From assembly GCA_013407085.1 (NCBI GenBank), contig JACCGJ010000190.1, positions 62,001 to 126,000 on the forward strand: DNA of 64,000 nucleotides, written 5' to 3'. A program made the position numbers and the translations under genes. Origin of the DNA: Atriophallophorus winterbourni (Eukaryota > Platyhelminthes > Trematoda > Plagiorchiida > Microphallidae). Shown one piece after another: positions 42,441-54,169 of this stretch. Under the pieces are notes generated by a model. That model did not search any database and was not told where the DNA came from. It worked only from the letters and a program-made list of their open reading frames with translations. The first letter of the stretch is position 1. Each line of letters begins with the position of its first letter.

Positions 42441-42755
42441 TTGTTCACCGTTGGTTTGCAGTAACCACATATTCGTAAGTTGTCATCAGGTTTGAGCACA
42501 GGTAAAATAGGTACTTCCCAATCGGTTTGCTCCACCCTTACGATGGCTCCATTTCCCTGCAAACATTTCAATTCCTTCTCTAGTTAAGGCCGTAGGGTGT
42601 ATGGAAGTGTACGAGGTTTGAAACACTTAGGGATGACGGGATCTCTAGGTTGATTTTGGCTTTAAAATTCGTCCACTTTTCGTGTTTTTTATCATCAAAA
42701 ACGTTTTTGTAAAGCTGAAGCGTCTAGGAGAGTGAATGATAGGCTACTGAATGCA

Positions 42756-42985
42756 CTATGGATCGTAAGAGTGGGAAGTGTTGTAACCAATCACGGCCAA
42801 GTAGGTTCGATGACTCGGCTTGCATGACGTGAACCGGTAACGTTGTATTGTACCATCGTATTCAACGGTTAACTGGCACTTGCCCAGCATACCCCCGTGT
42901 AAGTTTTGAAAACATTTGTACTCGGTTAATCTCAATCTTCGTTCTATAAGAGTTACAGGCGATCTTGTATCAACTTTCAATGAAC
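42756..42985 (-). pseudogene. Gypsy element 1 protease
   Basis: On the - strand: MKVDTRSPVTLIERRLRL. The retropepsin active site DTG is changed to DTR. Later NLHGGMLGKCQLTVEYDG resembles the flap and following strand. Confidence 0.65.
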
Positions 42986-43085
42986 TTTGAACCCTTATTT
43001 AAACAGATACTATATCTGGGGTTATTTTAATTGACTCTGAAGTATTCGACATAATGTGGTTCAATTGCGAGGTCAACTCATCATT

Positions 43086-43330
43086 TTACTCACCGGAATC
43101 AGAATCTAATGCGAAAACGTTTTTTCTGTGACCGACAGACGCGCACCAAACGGTCAATTTTAACACGGTTATTGCTCTTGGTCTTCTGATAACGACATTT
43201 CTTGGATCGTTAATGTTTCCCACCACAACGATAACGCGGAAAGCTTTCGACCGGAATGTTGCTTTCTTACTGGGCTTTTTCCGCCCGTGACAGAACAAGG
43301 AATGACTACTAAAGTTCAAGATACACCGAA
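43086..43330 (-). pseudogene. Gypsy element 1 nucleocapsid zinc knuckle
   Basis: On the - strand FCHGRKKPSKKATFRSKAF is followed, in a shifted frame, by PRYRCGGKH and RSKKCRY, resembling a C-x2-C-GGKH-x4-C knuckle pair of Gypsy gag. Two frames are needed, so the gene is broken. Confidence 0.55.
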
Positions 43331-43369
43331 TGCTCTAACGAGCTTTTACTACCACGTTTTCTTCCCGAA

Positions 43370-45040
43370 TTAGCAACTAGTGCATCATACTTTATCAAAG
43401 ACAGTAAAACCACAATCTGAACCAATAATGAACCCAATCGTTGTAGAACGATACCTACGGCGACTAAATGTGAGGAAATCTTCGAGGGGGGACAACTTTA
43501 ACACATTTATTATCCGTACAAGTTATAAACAGCTTTCATACAGCCAAGCGAAATTTTCATCTAGAGTCTTTTACGACGGTTGCGTACCGTCCGCATGGAA
43601 AGCTGGTGTGATATCACAAATTTACAAAGGTGGCTGTCATTCCAACGTAGCATATTACAGGCCTGTTAAGCTGCCCCCTTCTATCTCTAAAATTATGGAG
43701 CTTATCCTAATTGCGTGTATCGTGGGCCATCTTGAAACTAAAGTACTTTTATCAGCAACGAAACATGGGTTTCGCCGAAACAGATCTTATCTGTCTAATT
43801 TACTAAACACTCTGAACGATTGGATAACATCCATATTGATAAAACTTTTTTTTGTTTTTATGCATTCCCTATATTTTTAATCTGTGGTTACTGTAAAGTA
43901 TTTGCTCTTTGGACCATTAAAACTTTGAATTACTTTGAATCTCTTGACCCAGGATACTCCGTTCATGCCTGCTGTATTTATGTAGAAAAAGCATTCCATA
44001 AGTATATCCACAGCCTGCATGTACTAGTGCAATATTAGATAAAGGGAAGCTTATTATCGTGGATAATGGATTATCTGACCGATCGGCATGTGTGATTCCG
44101 CATTGATGGCGTTCTATGAAAAATCATCAAGGTCACCAGCGGTGTCCCTCAAGGTTCAGTGCTGGGGTCTATCTTTTATTGTAATAACTAAATGATATCA
44201 CCCATGTAGTACGATTCAAGATGGTTCTGTTTGCTGATTACAGAAAAATGTGGAAGCAAATCCGATCGATTGAAGATTTTTTGATGCTGCAAGAGGATTT
44301 GGATGCCCTGTATCACTGGTCTAAACTAAACCAGATGAGTTTCATTATATGTATAAGCAAAAAGTTACAAATTGACCGGCAATACGAGCATACATATAAT
44401 CTTGGTCATGAGAATTTGACTTGGACCAGCGCTGTGAAGGATCTCGGTATCTGGATTACAAATAACCTAAAACCGAATAGTCATTGCCAAAAAGTAATCA
44501 ACATGGCAAGCGGTATCTTGGAAATGCTGAGGAGAATATTTGGGAGGTTCTCTCCTAATACGCTCTCCCGAATTTTAAATACTAACATCCACCAGACGAT
44601 AGAATACATGATCCCAGGTTGGGCACCGTGGTCATTGAATTGCTGGGTAAACATTACCATCGAGCGACGAAGCTTGTCGATGGGATGCAACACATCCCAT
44701 ACCAAGAGCGAATGGCCATGCTGGGATTGACTAATTTTACACAAAGGAGAGTAAGGAGAGACATGATTTTAACATTTAGAATACTGCGGATGGAAAATCG
44801 CCCTCTGCGCGATTTGATAACAGTTAGTTCTCCTAAGAATACACGGAGTAGTTCAAGTTGTCACGTCATACCACAATCCAGACTCGACTGTGGACGTCAT
44901 TTCTTCTCGGCGTGTATTTGCTTTCTGTGGAATTCACTATCACGGGGTATTGTAAACGCTACTACGATCCGTGATTTCAAATCGAAACTGGATGCTTATA
45001 TCAAAGAGCACTCCATGATCGGCTCTGTATATTGATTTCA
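43370..45040 (+). mobile_element. CR1/Jockey-like element inserted in Gypsy 1 gag
   Basis: + strand: RT fingers RRLNVRKSSRGDNFNTFII and VPSAWKAGVISQIYKGG, then YYRPVKLPPSISKIME and KHGFRRNRSYLSNLLNTLND. The palm is decayed, with VTSGVPQGSVLGS partly readable near 44130 and VLFADYRKMWKQ (FADD to FADY) at 44224. The thumb reads ASGILEMLRRIFGRFSP, and the C-terminus DMILTFRILRMENRPLRDLI and SRLDCGRHFFSACICFLWNS runs to the stop at 45033-45035. The orientation is opposite to the Gypsy element. Confidence 0.83.
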
Positions 45041-45059
45041 TATGAACACACACACCAAA

Positions 45060-45760
45060 CGCCTCGATAAAATTTTGATAGCATCCTCTGTATTTTTTAT
45101 ACATGTCATCCGATGGTACATGTAAAGTGAGTGCTTTTATCAACCTAAAAATGTTGATTCTTCTTGATTTTCGGTGGATAGGCATAGAGTTTGTGAACTG
45201 TGCAACCATTATAAGAGGTGAACGAGCTCAATTGTTGCTTCAGATGTTCTTTTTGTCGTGCAAACGTGCAAGCCTTTCCCAAGTAAACTCAGACTTCTTT
45301 TCAGAAAGCAGTTTTTTCTCTCGTTTGTTCCTTGACCACTTCAGAGATGAGACATTTAATTTGCACCACTTCTTCGATCTTTTCAGGTCTGAGTTCGTTA
45401 TACGTGCATTCAAATGTTGCTTGATGATTGCGTGAAATAAACTCATTGAGAACCTCCTCTGATAGTTACTGCAATTTCATGAACTGAAAACTTGCTGCGT
45501 AAACATTCTCGTGAATACCACATAGGGATCTAAATCAAGCGACCACATCAGAATTTTTCAGCAGATCGATAGCGTCAAAGTGAAGATAAAAAATTGTTTG
45601 CGTTTTGAAGCTTTTCTTTAGCATACCACCAAAATTTGAGTGTTCAGCTACCATTTAGGCCATAAACTGCCATTGAAAAACTGTATCGGTATCTTTATCT
45701 TTGGATGAGTTGCCATAGTTTTGATATTCAATTCTATTAGCAAAAAATTATAAAATATTT
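45060..45760 (-). pseudogene. Gypsy element 1 gag fragment
   Basis: On the - strand: YAASFQFMKLQ, then EEVLNEFISRNHQATFECTY and NELRPEKIEEVVQIKCLISE, with frameshifts. The pattern (F-x-F-x-K-x2-Q, E-S-V-N-E-F-type, E-C-T-Y) fits Ty3/Gypsy capsid sequences. The assignment is tentative and rests on order and pattern. Confidence 0.5.
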
Positions 45761-45999
45761 AGTGATCGTCGTTATTATCAGACCAAATGCAGTAGAACTC
45801 AATAAAATATTGAGAAGCTGAAACAATTTAAAATTTATGGATAGTGGCACACAAATCAACTCTAGTGAAAGTTATGAAGTGTCGGAATTTGTGGATCAAA
45901 CACTTGCAGACCCCGGCCCGTCTATCTGAAATATATTTTCGATGAAAGTTCACTGTGTACAAAGGACGCAAATTTCATTTCATCCGTAAGACTACTCAT

Positions 46000-46420
46000 C
46001 AACCCCCAAAGTAACAAATGCACATGTGCTTCCTAAAGCTGGTCTGCAGAGTATGGCAACCATAATACGACAGCACCACATACGCTGGCTGGGTCATGTG
46101 TACAGAATGAAAAATGGTCGTAATCCAGAAAATCTACCTCCTAGCTTGCCGCACTTGCAGTATAAAGACGTTTACCAAAGAGGTATGAAAGCATAACCAT
46201 AGGAAGCAGAAAGAGTTCGCTCATGACCGCTCAATTTGATTGCTATCTGTAAGCTTTAGAACCAGATATTTCTCTCAGCTACTGAACGTAGGTCACGCGG
46301 GCAGCGTGCCAATGTCGTTGATCAATCGATTTATACTTATAGCTGTAAGCGCTGCTAGATAGACCATTCCTATCGAATTGAACTGTTTCGACGAAGTGAT
46401 GTACATAAACGGTGAAAATC
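46000..46420 (+). pseudogene. RTE-like family 1 C-terminal fragment, decayed
   Basis: + strand: KAGLQSMATIIRQHHIRWLG, HVYRMKNGRNPENL, LPHLQYKDVYQRGMKA and a finger remnant YSCKRC...SYRIELFRRS. Same family as 14985-15490, with stops and deletions. Confidence 0.78.
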
Positions 46421-46628
46421 GGGTAAAGCCGACAAAGAAAAATATTCGAGTTTTGACTTGAAATAGCTTCTCACAGTTTTAGTTGAAGGTTAAGGTTTCT
46501 TTCTTGCTATAACAATCATCTTGTTTCGAAAAAAGAAGAATCCACCACATCATATCGTGCTTCCTGTAGAATCATCACACACGAACTTGTGATAACTTTG
46601 AACCATATTTGAATGCGGATCGTGATTG

Positions 46629-46668
46629 TGATTAGTGCAAACTGATCGAAACCGGTCCTTGGGTGTGT
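46629..46668 (+). ncRNA. Degenerate hammerhead motif
   Basis: + strand: GTGATTAGTGCAAACTGATC replaces CUGAUGA and stem II, followed by intact GAAACCGGTC and the A-type flank gggtgtgtgtgatg and aaaatgcatgcaagta. A dead A-type copy. Confidence 0.45.
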
Positions 46669-47089
46669 GTGATGAAAATGCATGCAAGTAGGATAACGTA
46701 GCTTGTATATTAAGAGTGCTTTAGCCTGATAACATTGGAAACAGTTTAAAAATGTTAACACTTGCAGACCACATGCAACTTACGAAATCTTCCATTACGA
46801 TTTTTTGCACTCAATTCAGTTGCCAAGTTCATGTATTTAAATACACAGGGATAGAGTCGACCTTCATACGTCGGCTGTTTGATTGAATTGTGTGTATGGA
46901 AGAACTAGATCTGATACGAATAACACAGACCAACATTTATGACGGCAGTAAGCCTGATTTTGTTCATGATTCGTGTTTACGCTCATTCACAATATGTCTG
47001 AAGTAATTCGGTAAATTTAACCGATAAGCATTGGGTAATAGTACCGATGCCTGTTTGATATCGACCGGATAAGCCCAACATCAGGTTGA

Positions 47090-47440
47090 ACTAGAGCTGC
47101 AAGACAAGTAAAGTTCTGGTGAAACCATGACATTGACCCTAACAACTGAGTACTTCTTGCTCTTGAACGCTCATGTCAAAGGCACAGTGTAAAGCATTGT
47201 ACACAAAACAATAGATGATCTAAGCTGCTCAAGTGAATCACACCGACAGCGTTCAAATACCGCTGATTAGCAGAGTACTGCCAATAACTGTGAGCAATCA
47301 CTATGATCATGTTCCTCGGGCATCGGACTGCCTAGACATTTGAAAGACTACAGAGCAAGAGTTTTTATGGGCTTGTGATGTATATCCTTAGTTAACATCA
47401 ATCGTGAGAGGCCATTAACAACCGTTTATTACCGAAACCT
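47090..47440 (+). repeat. RTE-like family 1 3' end remnant
   Basis: Readable pieces are DIDPNN and LALERS near 47130-47180, where the family has GIDPASWEELALDRS, and the 3' UTR gtgatgtatatcc and agaggccattaac at 47395-47430. Confidence 0.5.
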
Positions 47441-47949
47441 TCGAAATATTCACATATTTTATCCCGTTGGTCCAACATCAGAGCAGTGTGACTTTAATTT
47501 CTCTTGGTTACTAAGGCACCACCAAATTTAATAGCTACCTTTCGGTAGAATTTCGTAGATTGTTGCAAGACGAAAGCTACCCCGATCGCTGTTGGCAATA
47601 TTCCACCATTCTCGTGACTGTGAAATTTATGAACAATCTTGAAACCGCGTAAGTCTTCTGTTGGTCGTACTAGTGTAACTTCTCATTAGAACTAAAACTG
47701 GGACAAATATGTTCAATACTGGTCATGGCTGGATACCTATGATGAACTTAGTGCTGCACTTTAGTTCACCATGCTCAGAAAAAGCTATTTTTACGTTCAA
47801 AATCGGTCGTTTCAATCAAGACATAATGAAAACCTATAATTATCCACACAATGCAATGCATAATGCCATTAAAAAAAGGATACACTACTACGTACCCGAC
47901 TCGGTCGACGGTCAGGATGAACTCCTTCGTAGGCCCGTCTGATATTTTA

Positions 47950-48700
47950 TATTACTAATCCATCAGGTGCCGACAAGAAAACGGCAACAATTTCGAGTAA
48001 TCCATATTATGTATGATATACGTAACATCAGATTTATTGATCTCATCAATTCGATTTTCGAGGTTTCGATTCGTGTTAATCGACTAAAACATGACAAGCA
48101 CAAAGGTCTGCTAAACTTCGAATTGAAGATCTCGCCTTCATGTTCGCTCAAGATGAAAAAACTTTCAAGTTTCAAGGGTTTATAACGATGCAACAATAAA
48201 AAAGTTTGAAAACCCAACGGTAGTGTGTACAGTTAAGTTAAGATCGGAGATTCATACAGACGAATCTGAGAATATTGAATCAAGCAACAAGTTTTATCAA
48301 CAATATTTTCGCCGAAAGTTTCAACTTACTCCAACGCGTAATAACAATATCCTTGACCTTGTCTTCACTCGAAATATCACCTCATCTAGCAGGAACATAT
48401 CACTATCGTTTTTTCAATGGCAATCATAATGTTATATCGTTCAAATTGAGTTGCAATAATATAATGACTAAAAGTAGAAAACCGCCTATCATTAGTCACC
48501 TAGACAGGACAATCTTTGTAAACCTCATTGAAAACGAAGATTGGACTGAATTTTCCCTTCCAGATAATTTTAATATGATGTCGGGAATCTTTCATATTAA
48601 AATACCGGAGTTACAACAGAAAAGTACTACTAAACTACAAACGTATTGCTTACTTAACATCATGTGCACTTCCGCGTGCGAACGAACTATCTAACACACA
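47950..48700 (+). pseudogene. Non-LTR endonuclease domain remnant
   Basis: + strand: FQLTPTRNNNILDLVFTRNI at 48325-48380 matches the end of an apurinic-type endonuclease (TR-x-NNILDLVFT). The downstream frame with FFNGNHNVISFKLSCNNIM fits the domain end. The RT that should follow is absent. Confidence 0.6.
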
Positions 48701-48714
48701 ACAAAACTATTGCC

Positions 48715-49000
48715 ACTTGGGTGGTAAACAGTGGTTAGGATATGGTGAGCACCGATGATGTGCGTGAGGTCTCGGAATTGAACTGAATTAAATTGTGCTA
48801 GAGGATCCATAGTGATGGTCTCTGGTACACCGAAGTAAGATATCAATGATGAAAGCAAAGCTCACACGAGCGTTTGAGTCTGCGTCTCGATGATGGGCGC
48901 AGCAGTTGGCCACCGAGTGTATCGGTCAATGCATGGTCAATGGCTAATGACCAATGCATAAGTATACCCATAAGATGGTGGGAGGGGTATAACAATGTTG
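48715..49000 (-). pseudogene. Gypsy element 2 integrase core
   Basis: On the - strand: IDRYTRWPTAAPIIETQTQT, LLSSLISYFGVPETITMDPL, AQFNSVQFRDLTHIIGAHHI and LTTVYHPSGN. The Asp of the core (TRW...TMDP) is visible. Short stops interrupt it. Confidence 0.85.
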
Positions 49001-49149
49001 ATATGTATACTAGAAAATCGAAAATGGACAAGAGGGAATTGACTGGAGGGCTTACGATATTTGTGTAATATGCTTTGCTGACAGGTGAAGAATTAGTTTG
49101 ACCAATTCGTGAGGTCCTAATGCATATTCGGTCAAATGTAGCTCAAATA

Positions 49150-49800
49150 CTAGGTTGGGATAGAGCATGCACTTGGTCGGAAAGTGGACGTCGTAAGGAA
49201 ATTGGAATGTATATATGAGGAACAACAGAACCGAAATCGCACGTGATATTTGATCGCAGCCAGGTAAGAAGATATCACGAAGTTGAAGCGACGAGGAATC
49301 ACAACAACCTGTAATCTGCCGTCTCTATGTTGAGCGGATACAAGGGCGGGTAGCTTAAAAGCAGTGGTCTCAATGCAGTCAATGTGCATGCGCGATAGTG
49401 CATCAGCGGGAGCATTGACCGTGCCATTGGTATAACAGATATCTGTACTAATTTTGCTTATAAAAACAAGTTTTCGCTCTTCTCGTGGTTAATAGGGGTC
49501 CAATTACCCGTTAAAAGCGAATGTTAACAGTTTATGATCAGTCAAGACAGTAACATGATGTTCTTATAAAATGTAGCGCAAGTGTTTAATAGACAAGTAG
49601 ATTGCCAGTAACTCCAGGCCGAATGTGCTATAGTTCGGTTGCGCGTTTTGTCAACGCTTCGAGAAGAAACATAGTTGCTGAGACTGGTCATGATCTTGTC
49701 AGTTTTATGGTTGATGTGGGATAGTTGCATAGCATTTGCGAAGGTGTTTTTCATACTCTTAGAAGCGGATAACGCTGTAGGCGTAAAATTCAAGTTTAGC
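49150..49800 (-). pseudogene. Gypsy element 2 RNase H and connection
   Basis: On the - strand: YSTFGLELLAIYLSIKHLRY in one frame near 49640-49570, then ISKISTDICYTNGTVNAPAD and ALSRMHIDCIETTAFKLPAL. The NAPADALSRM signature marks the end of Gypsy RNase H. Confidence 0.85.
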
Positions 49801-49949
49801 TTATTGCCCAGTAGACTGTCGGTTATAGGCTAAAGTATTTGAGCACAGTTAGGGATAAAACTGCGGTAATAGTTTAATAAGACCTCAAATGGACGCAACC
49901 TTCTTCTTGAACCTGGCAGTGGGAATTCTGGGATGGCAGTGACTTTCTC

Positions 49950-50400
49950 AGGAATACCTTGATGGTTGAACACATCACCCAATATCTCCAAAGTTGTGGC
50001 GCCAAATTCGCATTTACTAGGGTGATTACATTGCCGTACTGCTGGATGCAGTGGTTTATTGTGCTCATCCTCTAAGCTACTGCATAGAGGACGTCTTGGA
50101 TATAAGCGTACACGAATGGTAGTATACGTAACACTTGGTCCACAAAGCGCTGGAACATTTGTGTGTTATTTCTCAAGCCCAACGGCATCCGAACAATTTC
50201 AGAGAATACAAACTGGGTTGTGATGGCTGTTTAAGGAATGTCATCATTGGCAACTGAAATTTTATTGGATTCTCTGACAAGATCATGCTTAGTAAAAACT
50301 GATTTGCTGTGCATATTCAGAGCGAGCGATGTGGCATAAGGTACTTCTTCGAAACAATCCTGTCTGGGCTCCTGTCTGCGGGGCTGTTTTCAGCTACCAT
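49950..50400 (-). pseudogene. Gypsy element 2 reverse transcriptase
   Basis: On the - strand: SVFTKHDLVRESNKISVAND, TAITTQFVFSEIVRMPLGLR and NNTQMFQRFVDQVLRILPFV, then YAYIQDVLYA. The catalytic YIDD is changed to YIQD, so this RT is inactive. Confidence 0.85.
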
Positions 50401-50828
50401 GAGAACAGGCGAAGACAAAGAGATAATAGACGGGCGAATGATACCAAGTTGAATAAGGTGTTCGAACTCGGTTTTTGCGAATTTAGTTTATCTGTTAAGA
50501 GACGTGTTGAGCGCGACCAACAAGCAAAGCCTTTGGTGACAATGTGGTGGACTATACTATGTTTGACAGTCGTAAACGTTTAGCTGGCTGTGTCAGTTCA
50601 GGAAAGGATATGTCCACGTCGGAGAAGCTGATTTTAAGAATGTTAGGTCAAATACCGATCGAACTGATAGACTTTCCTTCACATGTAGTAGATAGTTCAG
50701 TAGTTTCATCTAATAAGCATCGTCGCAAGGTTTGACGACGAGACCTATTTTGGTTAGAATGTCCATTCACGGTAACGCATGCATCACATCAGCGTCTATG
50801 ATGGTCCATGGAAACTTGCGGCATAGAC

Positions 50829-51065
50829 CTAATTCGAGTTACAAGAACTTCTCACGAAAAATTCATATCCGTCTCCTATCAGCGGCCTGTGAGTGATAAC
50901 AAAAGGGTGAAGGTGTTCAAAAGTGGAAGAGGGGATAACACTATCTTTTGCTCCTGTGTCGACGAGGAAAATAAATTCAGTCAAATGGTGGAAAATATAA
51001 ACCAGGCGGCTTTGAGTGGGGCAGGTGGCACTGGTTTCCAGTACTGGCCGATGGAGTTTTGCCAA
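50829..51065 (-). pseudogene. Gypsy element 2 protease
   Basis: On the - strand: EFIFLVDTGAKDSVIPSSTF. The retropepsin DTGA is intact, followed by a hydrophobic SVIP strand. The rest of the fold is short and leads into broken RT sequence. Confidence 0.75.
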
Positions 51066-51349
51066 AATGTGATTCTTTGGATATTGTGAACATAATTGCG
51101 TGCTACGAAGAGACTTTGCTCCAAATCAGCGATGTTAATAACAGACACCAAGTTTGGGTAGCATTTTAGATTGAACGCGCGGAACTGAATGGATTGCAAG
51201 AACGTGTATTGGGCGATATTAGACGCTCATCTGTTGTTGAAATTTCATCTAATGTAGCAGTCAGCTAAGCTATACGGACTACTGTGGATGCTCGTGAGGG
51301 TGGATCTATGGCGAGTGAAACTGGAGGTTGCCTGGTACGTTTAAAAACT

Positions 51350-51910
51350 TGATCGGCTACGGCAAACAGTTTGTATAGTAGAGTTTCTTTCTCTATCGAG
51401 TTTATTACTTTCGTAACACCTTGAGGTTAACCCAGATGTTTCAACTCTTTTAGAATGGGCTCGTTAGAGTACTCCTCACCCATGAGCCGTTCCAATGGAG
51501 GCAAATGTTGAGAGGGTGTTCGATCATCCATTTGCTCACCATTGAGCAACATTCAATTTTTTTACGTTTCAAGAGGTCAACCTCTTAATAATTTCCATTT
51601 TTAATGTATCGTAGGGAGATTGAGCAGGTTTGTCAAGTAGGATATCCGCAACCTCTTACACAACTCGTCTAGGGATGTTAGAAAGTATCTCATAAAGGCG
51701 GAAATCCTGACTATGTACTCTATGCTGAAAGAACCAAACATCAGACTGGGCAAAACACAAACTAGGATCCAATACACTAAATTCGGAAAATCTCAACTCA
51801 GAATATTCCATGGTGAACCGATTATGGGAATCGAAGTTATTCATCAAAAATGAGCGAGAAAAAATATTCAAGAACGAAGGACCCGACAATTGTAATGGCG
51901 AACTAAACAA
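51350..51910 (-). pseudogene. Gypsy element 2 gag
   Basis: On the - strand: FSVLDPSLCFAQSDVWFFQH, RVHSQDFRLYEILSNIPRRV, then EVADILLDKPAQSPYDTLKM, PSQHLPPLERLMGEEYSNEP and ILKELKHLG. This is the LPPFW-x-W-F-x-Q-x-E capsid pattern of K02A2.6-like Gypsy gag, with one stop after RRVV. Confidence 0.82.
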
Positions 51911-52935
51911 TAACCAAAGAATGTTAATAAATGCATCGCACCACAGACAAATGAATTTGTTCTTCTTTGTATTCCTCGTATTGAAAAGGCGTTTGGCGTC
52001 AACTCAGTTGGAGAAGATGAAGTAGCTACAAATTCATTGCCTTTTGTATTATCAGCAGATGAATTATCCCATAAAAAGTCACACCAAACACGGAGAAGAC
52101 GAAACACGGGAAAATCAAAGTAAATAATATGACCTTGGTACATTCGTAAAAAAGCATGATTACTGCAAACGGAAAAGAATACAGAGAGTTGAGTTAAGTA
52201 TATACAAAAAAGTGATTACAATCAATGACGCTACAATCTCAAATTTTTATTCACAATATTGTTAATAGATTATATAGGAAGGGTTCGACGTAATGATATT
52301 AAATTAATGATCACAACTTTCGTATGAACAATCACTCGCTTTCGAATATTTACCAACCAGAATAATTCCTCGATACGCACCAAAATAAAAATGGTCCACG
52401 GGATACCTTAATCTGACAAGAAACCAATTCATATTCAGAATAGAAAAATTAATTTTGAACAATTGTAGTGGGATACGGCGGATTTTACCTGATTGTAACA
52501 GAAAATACCCAACGGAGTACCTAACGTATTTTCAATGAACATTTCCCGTTGAACTTCAGCGATGTCTGACACATTTATTGAGTTTTTTCTCACCATGCCG
52601 GTAATTTTCTTCTATGGTAACAGTTTACTTAATGATTTTTCGAGAACAATTTGTAAACACTGTTTAATTTAATGAATGTAAAATAACGTGGTAGAGATGA
52701 CCTTGAAAATAATTTCGCGACTGTGCATATTACAATATGATTGTACAAATATTTTGGCAATTACTGACCATGAATATTATGCCTTCAACATCCAAGAATA
52801 AAATTATTCATTTCACAAAAAAATATCCACTTTCGCAAGCCAACGCTTTAATCACTATACAGAAAATTGCTTACCGTTCAATACAGAGAAATGCCGCGTC
52901 CTTTCAACGCGTACAAACTCTAGCCCAAGCTATTA
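51911..52935. other. No recognised feature
   Basis: AT-rich region between Gypsy element 2 and the following CR1 fragment. No domain or repeat recognised; LTR remnants could lie here, but I cannot show them. Confidence 0.4.
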
Positions 52936-53830
52936 CCTGGGATTACACCCAATTGAGACGACTTCCTCAGAAAAGGACTTAGGCATTATCGTGCAGTCCA
53001 ACATGTCAGTCTCGGCGACGTGCCTGAGAGCAGCCAATAAAGCAAACGCCATGCTTGGTCTTCTCAAACGTGTTTTTCGCAGATTTGAACCTCAATGTTT
53101 GTCGCTTTTGCTCGAAAGCATTCATCCGTCCACATCTCGAATACGCCGTTCAAGTTTGGTGCCCGTGGTTACTGAAGGACCAAAGACTTCTTGAGGCTCC
53201 CCAGCGACGCGCCACAAAACTTGTCAGAGGTCTGGCCTCGTATCCTTATCCTGAACGTCTTCGCTCCCTCAATCTCTTTTCAGTGAAATACAGAAGGCTC
53301 CGTGGTGACCTCATTCTCACCTACCAAATCCTCTCATCCACTGATCACCCTTGTAAACACATTCTCGTCCTTAATCGTGAAACTTCACATCTTCGTGGCC
53401 ATTCACTCAAACTTTCATATCAACACTCACGCCTCAACTGTCGCAGGCATTTCTTTTCCCTCCGGATATGTACTCACTGGAATAGTCTACCCCAGGAAGT
53501 CGTATCCGCAACATCCGTAGAGGTTTTTAAACGGAGTCTGGACGCTCATTTAAATGATCTCCACAACAACATACCTTGAGGCCTTGTCTGTCCGATTGCT
53601 GTTGTTCTCGGATCAGCACTGATCCACTACACCGCATCGCGTACTAGCTTCATTTTTTCAGGTACGTTGTCCTCCTTGCCTTACTACTCCGTTCATTCCC
53701 TTCCTAACCACCTGTCAGTTTTACTTGTTTCCAGGTCTAACGCCACCCCGATGCCTCCGTATTCTCCTGCTACCGCCTCGCAATATAAGGAAGGCGCAAT
53801 TCCAAAGCGAGTGTGGCCCGCTATAAGGCC
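52936..53830 (+). pseudogene. CR1/Jockey-like 3' half, fairly young
   Basis: + strand from about 52940. After an early frameshift, the frame 53055-53579 is open for 174 codons: RPHLEYAVQVWCPWLLKDQR, APQRRATKLVRGLASYPYPE, RGDLILTYQILSSTDHPCKH, SRLNCRRHFFSLRICTHWNS and LPQEVVSATSVEVFKRSLDA. The stop is at 53577. The 3' UTR includes ggcccgctataaggcc at 53815, shared with the next copy and with 55280 and 60310 in reverse. Confidence 0.85.
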
Positions 53831-53896
53831 TCCCCGTCCCCGTACAGATGACACTCACTATTTTATTTCCACCACACTGTACATACCAACCTGTTG

Positions 53897-54125
53897 GTAT
53901 GGTTAAAGCACAAGCCTGATCCAGGCACAAGTGCCGCACAGTCAGAGACTGCACGGGGCTAAGATACTGTCCAGGTTGCCCAGGCCTATACAGATATGAG
54001 GGGGAAATAATAAAATGTAGTGAGACTCAGCGGTTTCAGCATGCAGCTACCGTTGGCCAATCAATTTAGCACAATGTTAGCCGCACAGCACGAAAATGCT
54101 GCACAGAGGCACTCCGTGCACCTGT
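53897..54125 (+). repeat. Dispersed repeat C, copy 1
   Basis: About 225 bp: gcacaagcctgatccaggca, gtgccgcacagtcagagact, ctaagatactgtc, ttggccaatcaatttagcac. A near-identical copy lies at 57688-57905 and shorter ones at 59035-59095 (+) and about 56355-56430 (-). Noncoding as far as I can see; its class is unknown. Confidence 0.75.
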
Positions 54126-54169
54126 GGTTATTTTTAAGCTATGCTTTACACCACAATAAACCATTGAAC

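Larger units (their letters stand above)
42051..42600 (-). pseudogene. Gypsy element 1 reverse transcriptase
   Basis: On the - strand: EVPILPVLKPDDNLRICGYC then KPTVNN, a hammerhead insertion, EDSYATVTGVQQLTKLEFSHA in a shifted frame, and GLFKYTRLPFEISAAPGIF with QRVIDNLFKDI. The catalytic YIDD is intact at 42123-42134. The order and motifs are those of a Ty3/Gypsy RT. The frame is broken at the hammerhead insertion. Confidence 0.88.
37915..45760 (-). mobile_element. Ty3/Gypsy element 1, broken by nested insertions
   Basis: The parts stand in the correct gag-PR-RT-RNase H-IN order on the - strand: gag (about 45700-45060), zinc knuckle (43330-43086), protease (42980-42756), RT (42600-42051), RNase H and connection (42050-41052) and integrase (38905-37915). 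The order is interrupted by a CR1 copy on + (43370-45040), a CR1 copy on - (38915-41052) and a hammerhead fragment (about 42365-42440). Without the insertions about 4 kb remain. I did not find LTRs. Every domain contains stops or frameshifts. Confidence 0.85.
48715..51910 (-). mobile_element. Ty3/Gypsy element 2, decayed
   Basis: On the - strand in order: gag (51910-51350), protease (51065-50829), RT (50400-50000), RNase H (49800-49560), connection (49480-49150) and integrase core (49000-48715). It is about 3.2 kb and ends inside the integrase, with no LTR recognised. It is a different lineage from Gypsy 1, of the K02A2.6-like type common in flatworms. Confidence 0.85.

Noticed and set aside
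53897..54125. tRNA gene or tRNA-derived SINE in repeat C
   Set aside because: No cloverleaf or A/B boxes could be drawn in either orientation.
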